From an uncultured Clostridium sp. (GTDB lineage: Bacteria; Bacillota; Clostridia; TANB77; CAG-508), in assembly GCA_900553865.1 (NCBI GenBank), contig USFC01000026.1, positions 1 through 18,400 on the forward strand: a DNA stretch of 18,400 bases, written 5' to 3'. The notes beneath the pieces were generated by a model. The model made no database searches, was not told the DNA's origin, and was given only the letters and a program-made list of their open reading frames with translations. Both the position numbers and the translations under genes were made by a program. How positions within the stretch are numbered: position 1 is the first letter of the stretch; each line of letters starts with the position of its first letter. Below are positions 7,618 through 16,165 of the stretch, in pieces.

Positions 7618-7645
7618 ATTATATCATATTTTTTAGATATTGCAA
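7618..7645 (-). promoter_or_regulatory. Promoter for tig(-clpP-clpX)
   Basis: On the minus strand, TTGCAA (7640-7645), a 16-base spacer and TATAAT (7618-7623) with an extended -10 TG. The leader to the chosen tig ATG is about 40 bases. No CIRCE or CtsR-like operator was recognised. Confidence 0.75.
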
Positions 7646-7717
7646 CCCCTGCATCATAATTTTATTAGTATTTATGTAACTTATTTCTAGTTTTGCTTGT
7701 TTATTACTATTTTTCTT

Positions 7718-8620
7718 CTATTTTATAATATTTAAATCTGTTGGAAGAATATATTTTACCTTTGCTTTTTTGAATATTGCTTCTGCTATAAGAGCTGCTG
7801 CTTTTGAGCCTTCTAGCCATTTTTTATTATTTGGCATAAACATATATAAATCTTGTAGATTAATTTTTTGCAACATCTCTTCATTTTTTATTGCAAACTC
7901 TGTTTCTAAAATAGTATGCTCGTGAAGTGTATCTTCAAGCATGAAATTAGGAACTAATTTATATTTTATATTGTTTTTATCCTTCAGTTCTCCTCCTATA
8001 AATATTCCATATTCACCTGCAAATTCAATATTTTTATCTTCCAACAATTCTAACACATATTTTATTATATTTTCTTTTTCTATATTGTTATATTTTTCGT
8101 TTATAGTTGGAAAATTGTTTACTATTTCTGTAACACCTATGTTTAAGGTTTCTTTTAAGCTAGCATTTTCCTCTTCGTTTGCTCTATTATTTAGCACTAC
8201 TATTTCTGTTTGCCTTGAAGCTATGCTTACCATTAGTACATTTGGATTGCTACATATTTTCCCAATTTCTCTTTCAAAATAAACCGTTTCTTCTTCTTTT
8301 GAAACTACATTAAATTTCAAACCTTTATCATTAAAATCTGCTTTTAATGTTTCAAATTGTTCTTGTGGTATTTTTCTCCAAACTCCTGTAGCATATACCT
8401 TACTATTCTCCATATTTAATCCATATTTATCTATCATTTCTTTTAAATATAACATAAGGTTTCTATAATTTCTTTCACTTATTCCTTTATCTTCTTCAAA
8501 ATTTTCCTGAAAAGAAAATTCATGCTTTTCTAACAACTTTATTCTTTCTTCTTCCGTGTCATCATTTTCTGCACTATAAATCTTAATAACATTTGAACCT
8601 AAATCAATATAATATTTCAT
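7718..8620 (-). CDS. Divergent Ppx/GppA-like (ASKHA fold) protein
   Basis: 300 residues, TAG stop, AAGGAGAG ahead of the ATG. The arrangement recalls exopolyphosphatase/pppGpp phosphohydrolases. IDLGSNVIKIY at 5-15 corresponds to the phosphate-1 loop (IDIGSNS). YATGVWRK at 76-83 corresponds to the ATSAxR segment. VVSKEEETVYFEREI (105-119) corresponds to the xSGxEEA segment carrying the catalytic Glu. VSIASRQTEIVV (131-142) corresponds to the phosphate-2 loop, usually DIGGGSTE, and LNIGVTEIV (159-167) to LPLGxVxLTE. The phosphate-2 loop has lost its glycines and leading Asp, so activity is doubtful; it may sense or bind a nucleotide or phosphate ligand. It follows dnaE with no promoter seen between, so co-transcription is likely. 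The family assignment rests on motif order and is tentative. Confidence 0.65.
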   Translation of the reverse strand: MKYYIDLGSNVIKIYSAENDDTEEERIKLLEKHEFSFQENFEEDKGISERNYRNLMLYLKEMIDKYGLNMENSKVYATGVWRKIPQEQFETLKADFNDKGLKFNVVSKEEETVYFEREIGKICSNPNVLMVSIASRQTEIVVLNNRANEEENASLKETLNIGVTEIVNNFPTINEKYNNIEKENIIKYVLELLEDKNIEFAGEYGIFIGGELKDKNNIKYKLVPNFMLEDTLHEHTILETEFAIKNEEMLQKINLQDLYMFMPNNKKWLEGSKAAALIAEAIFKKAKVKYILPTDLNIIK

Positions 8621-8643
8621 CTATTTTCTCTCCTTGGCAACCC

Positions 8644-8694
8644 TGTCACAAACTGTGACATTGTCACAATTAGGGACTGTCCCCAATTGTGACA
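8644..8694. repeat. Two palindromes; the larger supplies the dnaE stop codon
   Basis: TGTCACA (8644-8650) and TGTGACA (8654-8660) form one hairpin. Next to it, 8662-8694 is a 33-base near-perfect palindrome whose core is AATTAGGGACTGTCCCCAATT, the same core as at 12413-12437. The dnaE stop TAA (8670-8672) and its last seven codons lie inside the larger element. No T-run follows on the minus strand, so read-through into the Ppx/GppA-like gene is expected. Confidence 0.8.
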
Positions 8695-11600
8695 TTTTCT
8701 TTTCCAACTATTTCCTCTATTTCATCTAAAGTGTTTCCGTTTAAGAAAATTCCTCCAGCAGGTAATTTTTTTTCTCCATTTAATATAAATAATGCTGTAT
8801 TGTTTCTATCCCCTGCAAAGAATTTAAGTGCTCCTCTTAGCTTGTCTTTAACTTCTTCACTTAAATTTGTAATATTTATTTCTAGCTTGTTTATTTTTCT
8901 TAGTTCTGTGGTATTTGTAGCTGATGCAAAAGGGACAGATGACGCATTGAGAAACGTCCCCTTTGCGTCGACATTTTGTATTTTGCTAGCTACTATACTT
9001 ACGCTTTCTTCGTCTTCTCTAATGCTTAGTCGTCCTTCTACTAGCACTATGTTGTCTTCTATTAAACTATTTACTGATTGTGTATATACATTTTCAAATA
9101 CTACTGTTTCCATACTTCCATACAAGTCTTCTAGTGTTACAAATGCCATTATTTTGTTATTTTTTGTGTATTTTTTCTTTATTGAATTTATTACTCCTAT
9201 GAATTTTACTGTTTGTCCATCTTTGTATAGAAATTTTCCTGTTTGTGCTAGTTCTTCTAAGCCTTCTTTTATTTTTAATGTGCTTATATTTGTATTTTTT
9301 TCAATGATTTCTTTTAATTCTGCTAAAGGATGTCCTGATATATATATTCCTAGCATTTCTTTTTCCATTGATAAAAGCTCTTTATCTGTATATTCTTTAA
9401 GTGTTGTATATGAATATTTTAATTTTTCAAGTTGTTTTTCGTCTTCTTCAGATGAAGTTTCGTTTCCACCTAAGCCACTTAAATCAAACATTGATACTTG
9501 ACCTTTTATATTTTTTCTTGAGCTATCTGAAATTGCATCTATTATGTCTTCAAATGATGCCATTAATGTATTTCTTGTTTGCTCAAATTCATCAAATGCT
9601 CCAGATTTTATTAAACTTTCTATACATTTTTTATTTACCGCTTCTGCCTGAATTCTTTCACAGAAATCTGTAAATGACTTGTATTCACCATTTTTTTGTC
9701 TTTCTTCTACAACTGCATTTACTGCTGCGACTCCTACGTTTTTTATACTTCCTAATCCAAAACGTATTTTGCCATTATCAACTGTAAATTTTGTTTCACT
9801 TTTATTTATGTCTGGCTTTAATATGTCTATTTTTAGTCTTTTACATTCTTCTATATAATATGGAACTTTATCCAAGTTTCCTAAAAAGCTGTTTAATGTT
9901 GCTGCCATAAATTCTTCTGGATAATATGCTTTTAAATATGCTGTTTGATATGATACGACTGCATATGCTGCGGCATGTGATTTGTTAAATGCATATTTAG
10001 CAAATTCAGCCATTTCGTCAAATATTTTATTCGCGCTTTTTTCGTCTATTCCATTTCTTACACATCCAGGAACTACAACATTACCATTTTCGTCTACTTG
10101 TCCATTTATAAATATTTCTCTTTCTTTTGCCATTACATCTAACTTTTTCTTACCCATAGCACGACGAACTAAATCTGCTCTACCTAATGAGTATCCTGCT
10201 AAATCTCTTACTATTTGCATAACTTGCTCTTGGTATACCATACAGCCATAAGTAACTTCTAGTATTGGTTTTAATGCAGGATGTGTATATACTGCATGTT
10301 CAGGGTCTTTTTTATTGGCTATGTATCTTGGAATTTGATCCATTGGTCCAGGTCTGTAAAGTGACACCCCTGCTATTATATCTTCTAAGCTATCTGGCTT
10401 TAACTCTCTCATAAAGTTTGTCATACCTTGTGATTCAAACTGGAATATTCCAACAGAATTTCCCTCTTGCCACAATTTATAAACTTTAGGGTCATTCATA
10501 TTTTTGTCAAATTCTACCTCTATGCCTTTGTCTTTTTTTACTAAATCTATAGTATCTTTTATAACTGTTAATGTTCTTAAACCTAGAAAGTCCATTTTTA
10601 AAAGTCCAAGTTCTTCTAATGTAGTCATTATATATTGTGTAGAAATATTGCCATCTCTTACATATAAAGGAACATACGTATCTACTGGTTCTTTTGTTAT
10701 AACTATTCCACATGCATGTGTTGAAGCCTGACGTGGCATTCCTTCTAATGCCATTGCTATATCTAATAATTTATTAATTTCTGCATTTGTTTCATAAAGT
10801 GTGTTTAATTCTTTATTTTGTTCCAATGATTTTTTAATTGTAATATGCAATTCATTTGGTATCATTTTAGCAAGTTTATCTGCTTCTGCGTATGGTACAT
10901 CTAAAACCCTTGCGACATCACGAATTACCATTCTTGCTGACATTGTACCAAATGTTATAATTTGCGATACATGGTCATAACCATATTTTTTACAAACATA
11001 CTCTATTACTTTATCTCTTTTTTCATAGCAGAAGTCAACGTCAAAATCAGGCATACTAATTCTTTCAGGATTTAAAAATCTTTCAAAAAGTAAATTATAT
11101 TTTATAGGGTCTATATCTGTTATTCCTATTGCATATGCAACAATAGAACCCGCACCAGAACCACGACCTGGTCCTACTGGAATATCATGTGTTTTAGCAT
11201 AATTTATATAATCCCATACTATTAAGAAATAGTCTACATATCCCATTTTCTTAATAACGCCTAATTCATATTCTGCTCTTTTTCTAATCTCTTCTGGCAA
11301 CTCTTCATAACTACCATTAACATTAGGGACGTTTCTTAAAGGTGAATCTGTCCCTTTTGTTCCATATCTTTTTATTAAACCTTTTTTTGTTAAGTCTTCT
11401 ATGTAGTCGTAATGTGTTGCATATCCTTCTGGTACATCGTAATTTGGCAAAATTGTATGTCCAAATTCAAATTCAACATTACATTTTTCTGCTATTTTTA
11501 CTGTATTTTCTATTGCTTCTGGTACATTTGAAAAATAATCGCTCATTTCTTCTGGTGATTTTATATAAAGCTCGTCTGTGTCAAACCTCATTCTGTCTTC

Positions 11601-12293
11601 GTCTGACATTTTCTTTCCTGTTTGAATACATAAAAGTACTTCATGATTGTATGCGTCTTCTCTTCTTGAATAGTGTGCATCATTTGTGGCAACTAATGGT
11701 ATGTTTAATTCTTTTGAAAGTTCTATTAGTTTTTGATTAACTAATACTTGCTCTTTTACTCCATTGTTTTGTATCTCTAAATAATAATCTTCTCCAAATA
11801 AATTTTTAAACCATAGTGCTGCTTTTTTTGCTTCTTCCATATCATTTGCAAGTATTGCTTGGCTTATTTCTCCTGCCAAACAAGCACTAGAACATATTAA
11901 GCCTTCATGATATTTTTCTAATATTTCTTTATCTATTCTTGGCTTATAATAAAAACCTTCTGTGTAGCTTAATGATACTAATTTTGACAAATTCCTATAA
12001 CCTGTCATATCTTTTGCAAGTAATATTAAATGGTTATATTTACTGTCTAATTTAGCATCTTTGTCATGTCTTGTTCGTGGTGCTACATACACTTCGCAAC
12101 CTATTATTGGCTTTACTCCGTTTGCTTTACATGCTTTGTAAAAGTCTATAACACCAAACATTGCTCCATGGTCAGTAATAGCAATTGCATCCATTCCAAG
12201 TTCTTTGGCAATTACTGGTATATCTTTTATTCTGTTTGCTCCATCTAATAAACTAAATTCACTATGTATATGTAAGTGTACAAATTTTCCCAC
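8670..12293 (-). CDS. dnaE: DNA polymerase III alpha subunit (DnaE type)
   Basis: 1207 residues; the start is GTG (12291-12293) with AGGGAG eight bases upstream. Replicative polymerase of family C. The N-terminal PHP domain starts HLHIHSEFSLLDG (residues 7-19). The palm contains GPGRGSGAGS (374-383) and the catalytic PDFDVDF at 415-421 (D416 and D418). It also has GIFQFES and the finger/tau-binding regions. The C-terminal part has an OB-fold-like region around 1010-1110. Two short segments look foreign: residues 312-323 plus a few after, between KRYG and the conserved ELPEEIRKR, and residues 1109-1124. Both coincide with copies of a palindromic DNA repeat inserted in frame. The last seven residues are also repeat-encoded. 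Otherwise full-length and probably functional. Confidence 0.97.
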   Translation of the reverse strand: MGKFVHLHIHSEFSLLDGANRIKDIPVIAKELGMDAIAITDHGAMFGVIDFYKACKANGVKPIIGCEVYVAPRTRHDKDAKLDSKYNHLILLAKDMTGYRNLSKLVSLSYTEGFYYKPRIDKEILEKYHEGLICSSACLAGEISQAILANDMEEAKKAALWFKNLFGEDYYLEIQNNGVKEQVLVNQKLIELSKELNIPLVATNDAHYSRREDAYNHEVLLCIQTGKKMSDEDRMRFDTDELYIKSPEEMSDYFSNVPEAIENTVKIAEKCNVEFEFGHTILPNYDVPEGYATHYDYIEDLTKKGLIKRYGTKGTDSPLRNVPNVNGSYEELPEEIRKRAEYELGVIKKMGYVDYFLIVWDYINYAKTHDIPVGPGRGSGAGSIVAYAIGITDIDPIKYNLLFERFLNPERISMPDFDVDFCYEKRDKVIEYVCKKYGYDHVSQIITFGTMSARMVIRDVARVLDVPYAEADKLAKMIPNELHITIKKSLEQNKELNTLYETNAEINKLLDIAMALEGMPRQASTHACGIVITKEPVDTYVPLYVRDGNISTQYIMTTLEELGLLKMDFLGLRTLTVIKDTIDLVKKDKGIEVEFDKNMNDPKVYKLWQEGNSVGIFQFESQGMTNFMRELKPDSLEDIIAGVSLYRPGPMDQIPRYIANKKDPEHAVYTHPALKPILEVTYGCMVYQEQVMQIVRDLAGYSLGRADLVRRAMGKKKLDVMAKEREIFINGQVDENGNVVVPGCVRNGIDEKSANKIFDEMAEFAKYAFNKSHAAAYAVVSYQTAYLKAYYPEEFMAATLNSFLGNLDKVPYYIEECKRLKIDILKPDINKSETKFTVDNGKIRFGLGSIKNVGVAAVNAVVEERQKNGEYKSFTDFCERIQAEAVNKKCIESLIKSGAFDEFEQTRNTLMASFEDIIDAISDSSRKNIKGQVSMFDLSGLGGNETSSEEDEKQLEKLKYSYTTLKEYTDKELLSMEKEMLGIYISGHPLAELKEIIEKNTNISTLKIKEGLEELAQTGKFLYKDGQTVKFIGVINSIKKKYTKNNKIMAFVTLEDLYGSMETVVFENVYTQSVNSLIEDNIVLVEGRLSIREDEESVSIVASKIQNVDAKGTFLNASSVPFASATNTTELRKINKLEINITNLSEEVKDKLRGALKFFAGDRNNTALFILNGEKKLPAGGIFLNGNTLDEIEEIVGKENVTIGDSP
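8923..8969. repeat. Palindromic repeat inserted in frame in dnaE (copy near the 3' end)
   Basis: The outer arms GATGCAAAAGGGAC (8923-8936) and GTCCCCTTTGCGTC (8956-8969) pair over 14 bp with two wobble positions. The 34-base core 8927-8960 matches the minus strand of the copy at 11326-11359 at 28 of 34 positions by my alignment. Here the core lies antisense to dnaE and adds residues 1109-1124. Confidence 0.85.
11326..11359. repeat. Palindromic repeat inserted in frame in dnaE (copy near the 5' end)
   Basis: On the minus (coding) strand it reads CAAAAGGGACAGAT, nine variable bases, then AGAAACGTCCC, matching the plus strand of 8927-8960. It is therefore in the opposite orientation to the other dnaE copy. 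It encodes TKGTDSPLRNVP at residues 312-323. Other DnaE proteins, as I recall the family, have only a few residues between the equivalents of KRYG and LPEEI. Confidence 0.85.
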
Positions 12294-12321
12294 GTTAATT
12301 TCTCCCTATATATTTTTTCAA

Positions 12322-12350
12322 ATTATATTACATGTTGAAAAAAAAAACAA
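12322..12350 (-). promoter_or_regulatory. Probable promoter for dnaE
   Basis: On the minus strand, TTGTTT (12345-12350), 17 bases, TATAAT (12322-12327), about 30 bases before the GTG start. The -10 is perfect; the -35 matches at four of six positions. Confidence 0.6.
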
Positions 12351-12412
12351 GACTACCGCATATTTTGAATTAATATTCCACCTCAAACATTGTCCCAAAT
12401 TGAAAAAAAGTA

Positions 12413-12437
12413 GCAATTAGGGACTGTCCCCAATTGC
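12413..12437 (-). terminator. Palindromic repeat acting as terminator of the lysozyme-like gene
   Basis: GCAATTAGGGAC-T-GTCCCCAATTGC is a 25-base near-perfect palindrome beginning directly after the TAA stop of the 12438-13184 gene. On the minus strand it is followed by TACTTTTTTT, so it looks like an intrinsic terminator. Its core is the same as the palindrome at the dnaE stop (8662-8694). A partial copy (TTGTCCCAAATTG) lies about 20 bases further on. Confidence 0.75.
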
Positions 12438-13184
12438 TTATTTTACAACTTGTTTCATGCATCCATACACTAATCCTACCCAAGTCGAAGAGTTTGGGCA
12501 AAATCTTTTTTGAACTGCAGATAAAGTTTTTCCATAGTAACATGAGCCACCCGGTGTTAAATATCTGCTGTGTAATAACTTAGCTGCTGCTTCTAGTCCC
12601 GCTTCTGGTGTTGAATATTTGATTAATTTTCCTCCAGACATCATGCTTATATAGTTGCATGCATTTCTATGGCTTGAAGCTATTTTCCATCCTGATTCAG
12701 CTCCGATTAATCCACAGAAAAATACTTCGTTTAATTCATATTTTTCACATACATCATATATTGTTCCTGCATTTTCTGCGAAAAATCCCGAAGAATCAAC
12801 TTTCATATTTTCCATTAATTTTATAAAGTCTTCTTTTAACACTCCACATCTTTTGCTTAAGTCCATATCTCTTGAAATTGATATTTCTTCTATTGATATA
12901 TATTGTGGTTGTTCTTCTTCGACTTCTTCTTCAGTTGTTTGTTCTTCTATTGTTCTTTCTTCTGCTCCCCTTGATGTTACTTGTTCTTTTCTTTCAAAAT
13001 TATCTTTTTCTTCTACTTGTGCTTTTTCCATGCTGTCGGTTGTTTCCAATGTTTCTTCTGCTATTTCTATTGTTCTTACTTGATTTAATTTAAATAATTG
13101 TACTGTTAAAGCTAATATAATTAAAATTATTAATGTTTCAATAATTTGTTTTATTTTCAGCCCACACGCATTACTATTATCCAT
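12438..13184 (-). CDS. Membrane-anchored lysozyme-like (glucosaminidase-type) protein
   Basis: 248 residues; AAAGGATG precedes the ATG and a strong promoter lies at 13229-13257. A single N-terminal membrane segment (about 12-30, IKQIIETLIILIILALTVQL) is followed by an acidic, Glu/Thr-rich linker (about 40-95), presumably crossing the wall. A globular domain of about 140 residues comes last. It contains FFCGLIGAESGW (155-166), with E163 as likely catalytic Glu of a lysozyme-fold peptidoglycan hydrolase. NACNYISM and the segment after STPEAGLEAAAKLL fit the GNYFGIK-like and fed-repeat segments of glucosaminidase-type domains. Eight Cys in total, several in the catalytic domain, could form disulfides outside the cell. 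Predicted role: cell-wall remodelling at the membrane surface. The exact glycosidase family cannot be assigned by eye. Confidence 0.78.
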   Translation of the reverse strand: MDNSNACGLKIKQIIETLIILIILALTVQLFKLNQVRTIEIAEETLETTDSMEKAQVEEKDNFERKEQVTSRGAEERTIEEQTTEEEVEEEQPQYISIEEISISRDMDLSKRCGVLKEDFIKLMENMKVDSSGFFAENAGTIYDVCEKYELNEVFFCGLIGAESGWKIASSHRNACNYISMMSGGKLIKYSTPEAGLEAAAKLLHSRYLTPGGSCYYGKTLSAVQKRFCPNSSTWVGLVYGCMKQVVK

Positions 13185-13228
13185 TTTCTTAACATCCTTT
13201 CTGGCACTTTTTTCGCACCACAGATTTT

Positions 13229-13257
13229 ATTATACCACAATTTTCTCAAAACGTCAA
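13229..13257 (-). promoter_or_regulatory. Promoter for the lysozyme-like gene
   Basis: On the minus strand, TTGACG (13252-13257), 17 bases, TATAAT (13229-13234); near consensus, about 45 bases before the ATG. Confidence 0.8.
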
Positions 13258-13372
13258 ATTTTGGGTTGCTTCCTTTCTCCATCAACTAATCACTGTTTTG
13301 TTTATCATATTCCCCTGTTCAATATTTTTTAGATTTTATAATTATTTTATCACTTCTTTCTGCTAATTTTTA

Positions 13373-13408
13373 AAATGTGGCAAAAGAAAACGTTCCTTTT
13401 ACCACATT
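13373..13408 (-). terminator. Repeat-like hairpin after the P-type ATPase gene
   Basis: AAATGTGG (13373-13380) pairs with CCACATTT (13401-13408), extended by AAAAG/CTTTT after one mismatch. The loop contains AACGTT. It starts six bases after the ATPase stop and a short T-run follows on the minus strand. The inner sequence (GGAACGTTTTCTTTTGCC on the minus strand) resembles the GGGACGTTTC...CTTTTGC repeats in dnaE and at 16166-16194. Confidence 0.65.
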
Positions 13409-13414
13409 TGAGCT

Positions 13415-16147
13415 TTATTCGTCTTTTGTTGTGTTTATTCTTAATAATTTAAATATTTCTACTATAACAAGTGGAACAAATACAAGTGCTATTGTCTCAA
13501 TTATATTAGTTGTTGGTAAAACTGGTATGCTAAATACTTCTCTTAAGAATGGTACAAATAGTATTACTAACATAAGTGCTGCTGACACTGCAATTGCTAA
13601 TAATAAATATTTATTACTTAAAGCTTTTGTTTTAAATATTGATCTTTTGTTATTTCTTACATTAAATACATGAACAAGTTCTGATAGTGCTAAAACTGTA
13701 AATGCCATTGTTTGACCTATTTCGACTTTTATTTCTTGTACACTTAATCCTTCTATTTGTGGAAGTTCAGCCTCTGGTGTAGCTAGACCTATAATGAATG
13801 CTGCAAGTGTTAGCAATCCTATCATTACTCCTTGATATATTACTCTCCATGTCATTCCTTTTGTAAATATTCCTTTTCCACTTTTTAAAGGCTTTCTTTC
13901 CATTATATCTTCTTCTGCCGGATCTACTGCTAATGCTAAAGCTGGAAGTGAATCTGTTACTAAGTTTATCCATAATATGTGAATTGGAAGTAATGGAACT
14001 ATTAAGCTAACATCTATTCCAAATTTGCTTGAAAGCCATGGTGTAATTAATATTGCTACAAATAGAACAATAATTTCTCCTACATTGCTAGATAATAAAT
14101 ATTGTATTGCTTTTAATATATTGTCATATATACGTCTTCCTTCTTCTACTGCTGATACTACTGTTGCAAAATTATCGTCTGTTAGGATAACATCTGAAGC
14201 TTCTTTTGCAACGTCTGTTCCTACCATTCCCATACTACATCCAATATCTGCTGTTTTTAGTGCTGGTGCATCATTTACACCATCTCCTGTCATTGCAACT
14301 ATTTCTCCTTTTTTTTGCCATGCTTTTACTATTCTTACTTTATGCTGAGGTGATACTCTTGCATATACACTATATTTTCTAACATTTTGTTCTAACTCTT
14401 CTTGGCTCATTTCTTCTAGTTCTGTGCCTGTTATTGCTTCTTCTTCATTTTCTAAAATGCCTAATTGCTTTGCTATTGCTATTGCTGTTATTTTATGGTC
14501 TCCTGTAATCATGACTGTTTTTATTCCTGCTGTTTTACATTTTTCTACTGCTTTTTTTGCTTCTTCTCTTGGTGGATCTATCATTCCAACCATTCCAACA
14601 AATATCAAATCATTTTCTATGTTTTTCATTTCTTCTTTTGTTGGAATATGATCCATTTCTTTATAAGCCATTCCAAGTACTCTTAAAGCATCTTGTGCCA
14701 TTGCTTCATTATTTTTTGCTATTGTTTCTTTATATTCCTCTATGTTATTCTCTATTTTTCCATCTATAATGTAAGCTTTACATCTTGCAAGTAATTCATC
14801 TATTCCACCTTTTGTATAAACAAAATATGTTTTTCCAACTTTATGAACTGTTGTCATTAATTTTCTATCTGAATCAAATGGAATTTCATCCACTCTTGGA
14901 TATTCTTCATATAAAGCTGGTTGGAAATCTAACTCGAATCCCATATTAACTAATGCTGTTTCTGTTGGGTCTCCTGTTAAAGTATTGTCTAAAGCTACTT
15001 TTGTATCATTGCAAAGCATACTTATATATACTAATTTTTTTAATTCTTCATTGTTATTATTTACTTTTGCGTTTTCTACATTTTGCAAAATGTCATCATA
15101 AAATACTTTTTGCACTGTCATTTTGTTTTGTGTTAATGTTCCTGTTTTATCTGAACATATAACTGTTGCACTTCCCAAGGTTTCTACTGCTGGAAGTTTT
15201 TTTACAATAGCATTTTTCTTTACCATTCTTTGAACACCTATTGCTAAAACTATTGTTGAAACTGCTGCTAAGCCTTCTGGTATAGCTGCTACTGCTAAAC
15301 TTACGGCCGTCATAAACATTTCTAATGCATCTTTTCCAATAGCTATTCCTATAATAAAAATAATTATACATATAAGAACTGCTGCTATTCCTAATGTTTT
15401 TCCTAATTTATTTAATTTTTCTTGAAGTGGTGTATCTGTATTTTCTACGTTAGTTATTATCTGAGCTATTTTGCCTACTTCTGTATTCATTCCAGTTGCT
15501 ACTACTATTGCTTTTCCTCTGCCATAAGTAATTAAACTAGATGAAAATAGCATATTACTTCTATCTCCAATACCTACTTTTTCTTCTTCAATAGTATCTA
15601 TATTTTTCTCCACTGGAACAGATTCTCCTGTTAATGAAGATTCTTGAACTTTTAAATTTGCTCCTTCACAGATTCTTAAATCAGCTGGTACATAGTCTCC
15701 TGTATCTAGTACAACTATATCTCCTGGCACTAGTTCTTTTGAAGGTAACACTTCCATTTTTCCATTCCTTATTACTTTTGCTGCATGAGCACTTAATTTT
15801 TGCAAAGCTTCTAAGGATTTTTCTGCCTTGTTTTCTTGCGCTACACCTATTATTGCATTTACTATTACAACTATTAAAATTATAATTGTATCTGTAATTC
15901 CTTCTCCTTGTGCAATTCCTACAGCACCTGAAATTATTGCTGCAATAATTAAAATTATAATCATGAAATCTTTAAATTGCTCTAAAAATTTAATTATTAA
16001 GCTTTTCTTTTTCTTAGCTTTTAATTCATTTAATCCATATTTTTCTCTTGCTTTTTCTACTTGTTCTTTGTTTAATCCTTTTTCAATGTTTGTCTCTAAC
16101 TCTTTTTCTGTTTGTTCAATACTTTTGTTAAACCAATTTTCTTCCAT
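13415..16147 (-). CDS. P2-type cation-translocating ATPase (Ca2+/Mn2+ class)
   Basis: 910 residues; AAAGGAG lies ahead of the ATG. Order: cation-ATPase N-terminal domain (1-50); membrane helices at about 58-80 and 85-104; actuator domain with TGES at 173-176; a helix pair at about 250-270 and 278-305 containing AAIPEGL (287-293); phosphorylation site DKTGTLT with D333. The nucleotide-binding domain follows (KGGID near 446, corresponding to KGA), then TGD at 548-550 and GDGVNDAP at 621-628. The C-terminal membrane bundle includes INLVTDSLPALAL (727-739), with N728 and D732 as ion ligands. Retained PEGL and NxxTD residues indicate a SERCA/PMR1-like pump for Ca2+ and/or Mn2+. The yybP-ykoY riboswitch upstream favours Mn2+ export as the physiological role. 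Confidence 0.95.
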   Translation of the reverse strand: MEENWFNKSIEQTEKELETNIEKGLNKEQVEKAREKYGLNELKAKKKKSLIIKFLEQFKDFMIIILIIAAIISGAVGIAQGEGITDTIIILIVVIVNAIIGVAQENKAEKSLEALQKLSAHAAKVIRNGKMEVLPSKELVPGDIVVLDTGDYVPADLRICEGANLKVQESSLTGESVPVEKNIDTIEEEKVGIGDRSNMLFSSSLITYGRGKAIVVATGMNTEVGKIAQIITNVENTDTPLQEKLNKLGKTLGIAAVLICIIIFIIGIAIGKDALEMFMTAVSLAVAAIPEGLAAVSTIVLAIGVQRMVKKNAIVKKLPAVETLGSATVICSDKTGTLTQNKMTVQKVFYDDILQNVENAKVNNNNEELKKLVYISMLCNDTKVALDNTLTGDPTETALVNMGFELDFQPALYEEYPRVDEIPFDSDRKLMTTVHKVGKTYFVYTKGGIDELLARCKAYIIDGKIENNIEEYKETIAKNNEAMAQDALRVLGMAYKEMDHIPTKEEMKNIENDLIFVGMVGMIDPPREEAKKAVEKCKTAGIKTVMITGDHKITAIAIAKQLGILENEEEAITGTELEEMSQEELEQNVRKYSVYARVSPQHKVRIVKAWQKKGEIVAMTGDGVNDAPALKTADIGCSMGMVGTDVAKEASDVILTDDNFATVVSAVEEGRRIYDNILKAIQYLLSSNVGEIIVLFVAILITPWLSSKFGIDVSLIVPLLPIHILWINLVTDSLPALALAVDPAEEDIMERKPLKSGKGIFTKGMTWRVIYQGVMIGLLTLAAFIIGLATPEAELPQIEGLSVQEIKVEIGQTMAFTVLALSELVHVFNVRNNKRSIFKTKALSNKYLLLAIAVSAALMLVILFVPFLREVFSIPVLPTTNIIETIALVFVPLVIVEIFKLLRINTTKDE

Positions 16148-16165
16148 TTTTCACTTCTCCTTTTT

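Noticed and set aside
8689..9501. 270-codon plus-strand open frame opposite dnaE
   Set aside because: It is antisense to a certain gene, has a Ser/Phe-rich composition typical of a reverse-strand shadow, and shows no domain or ribosome-binding site.
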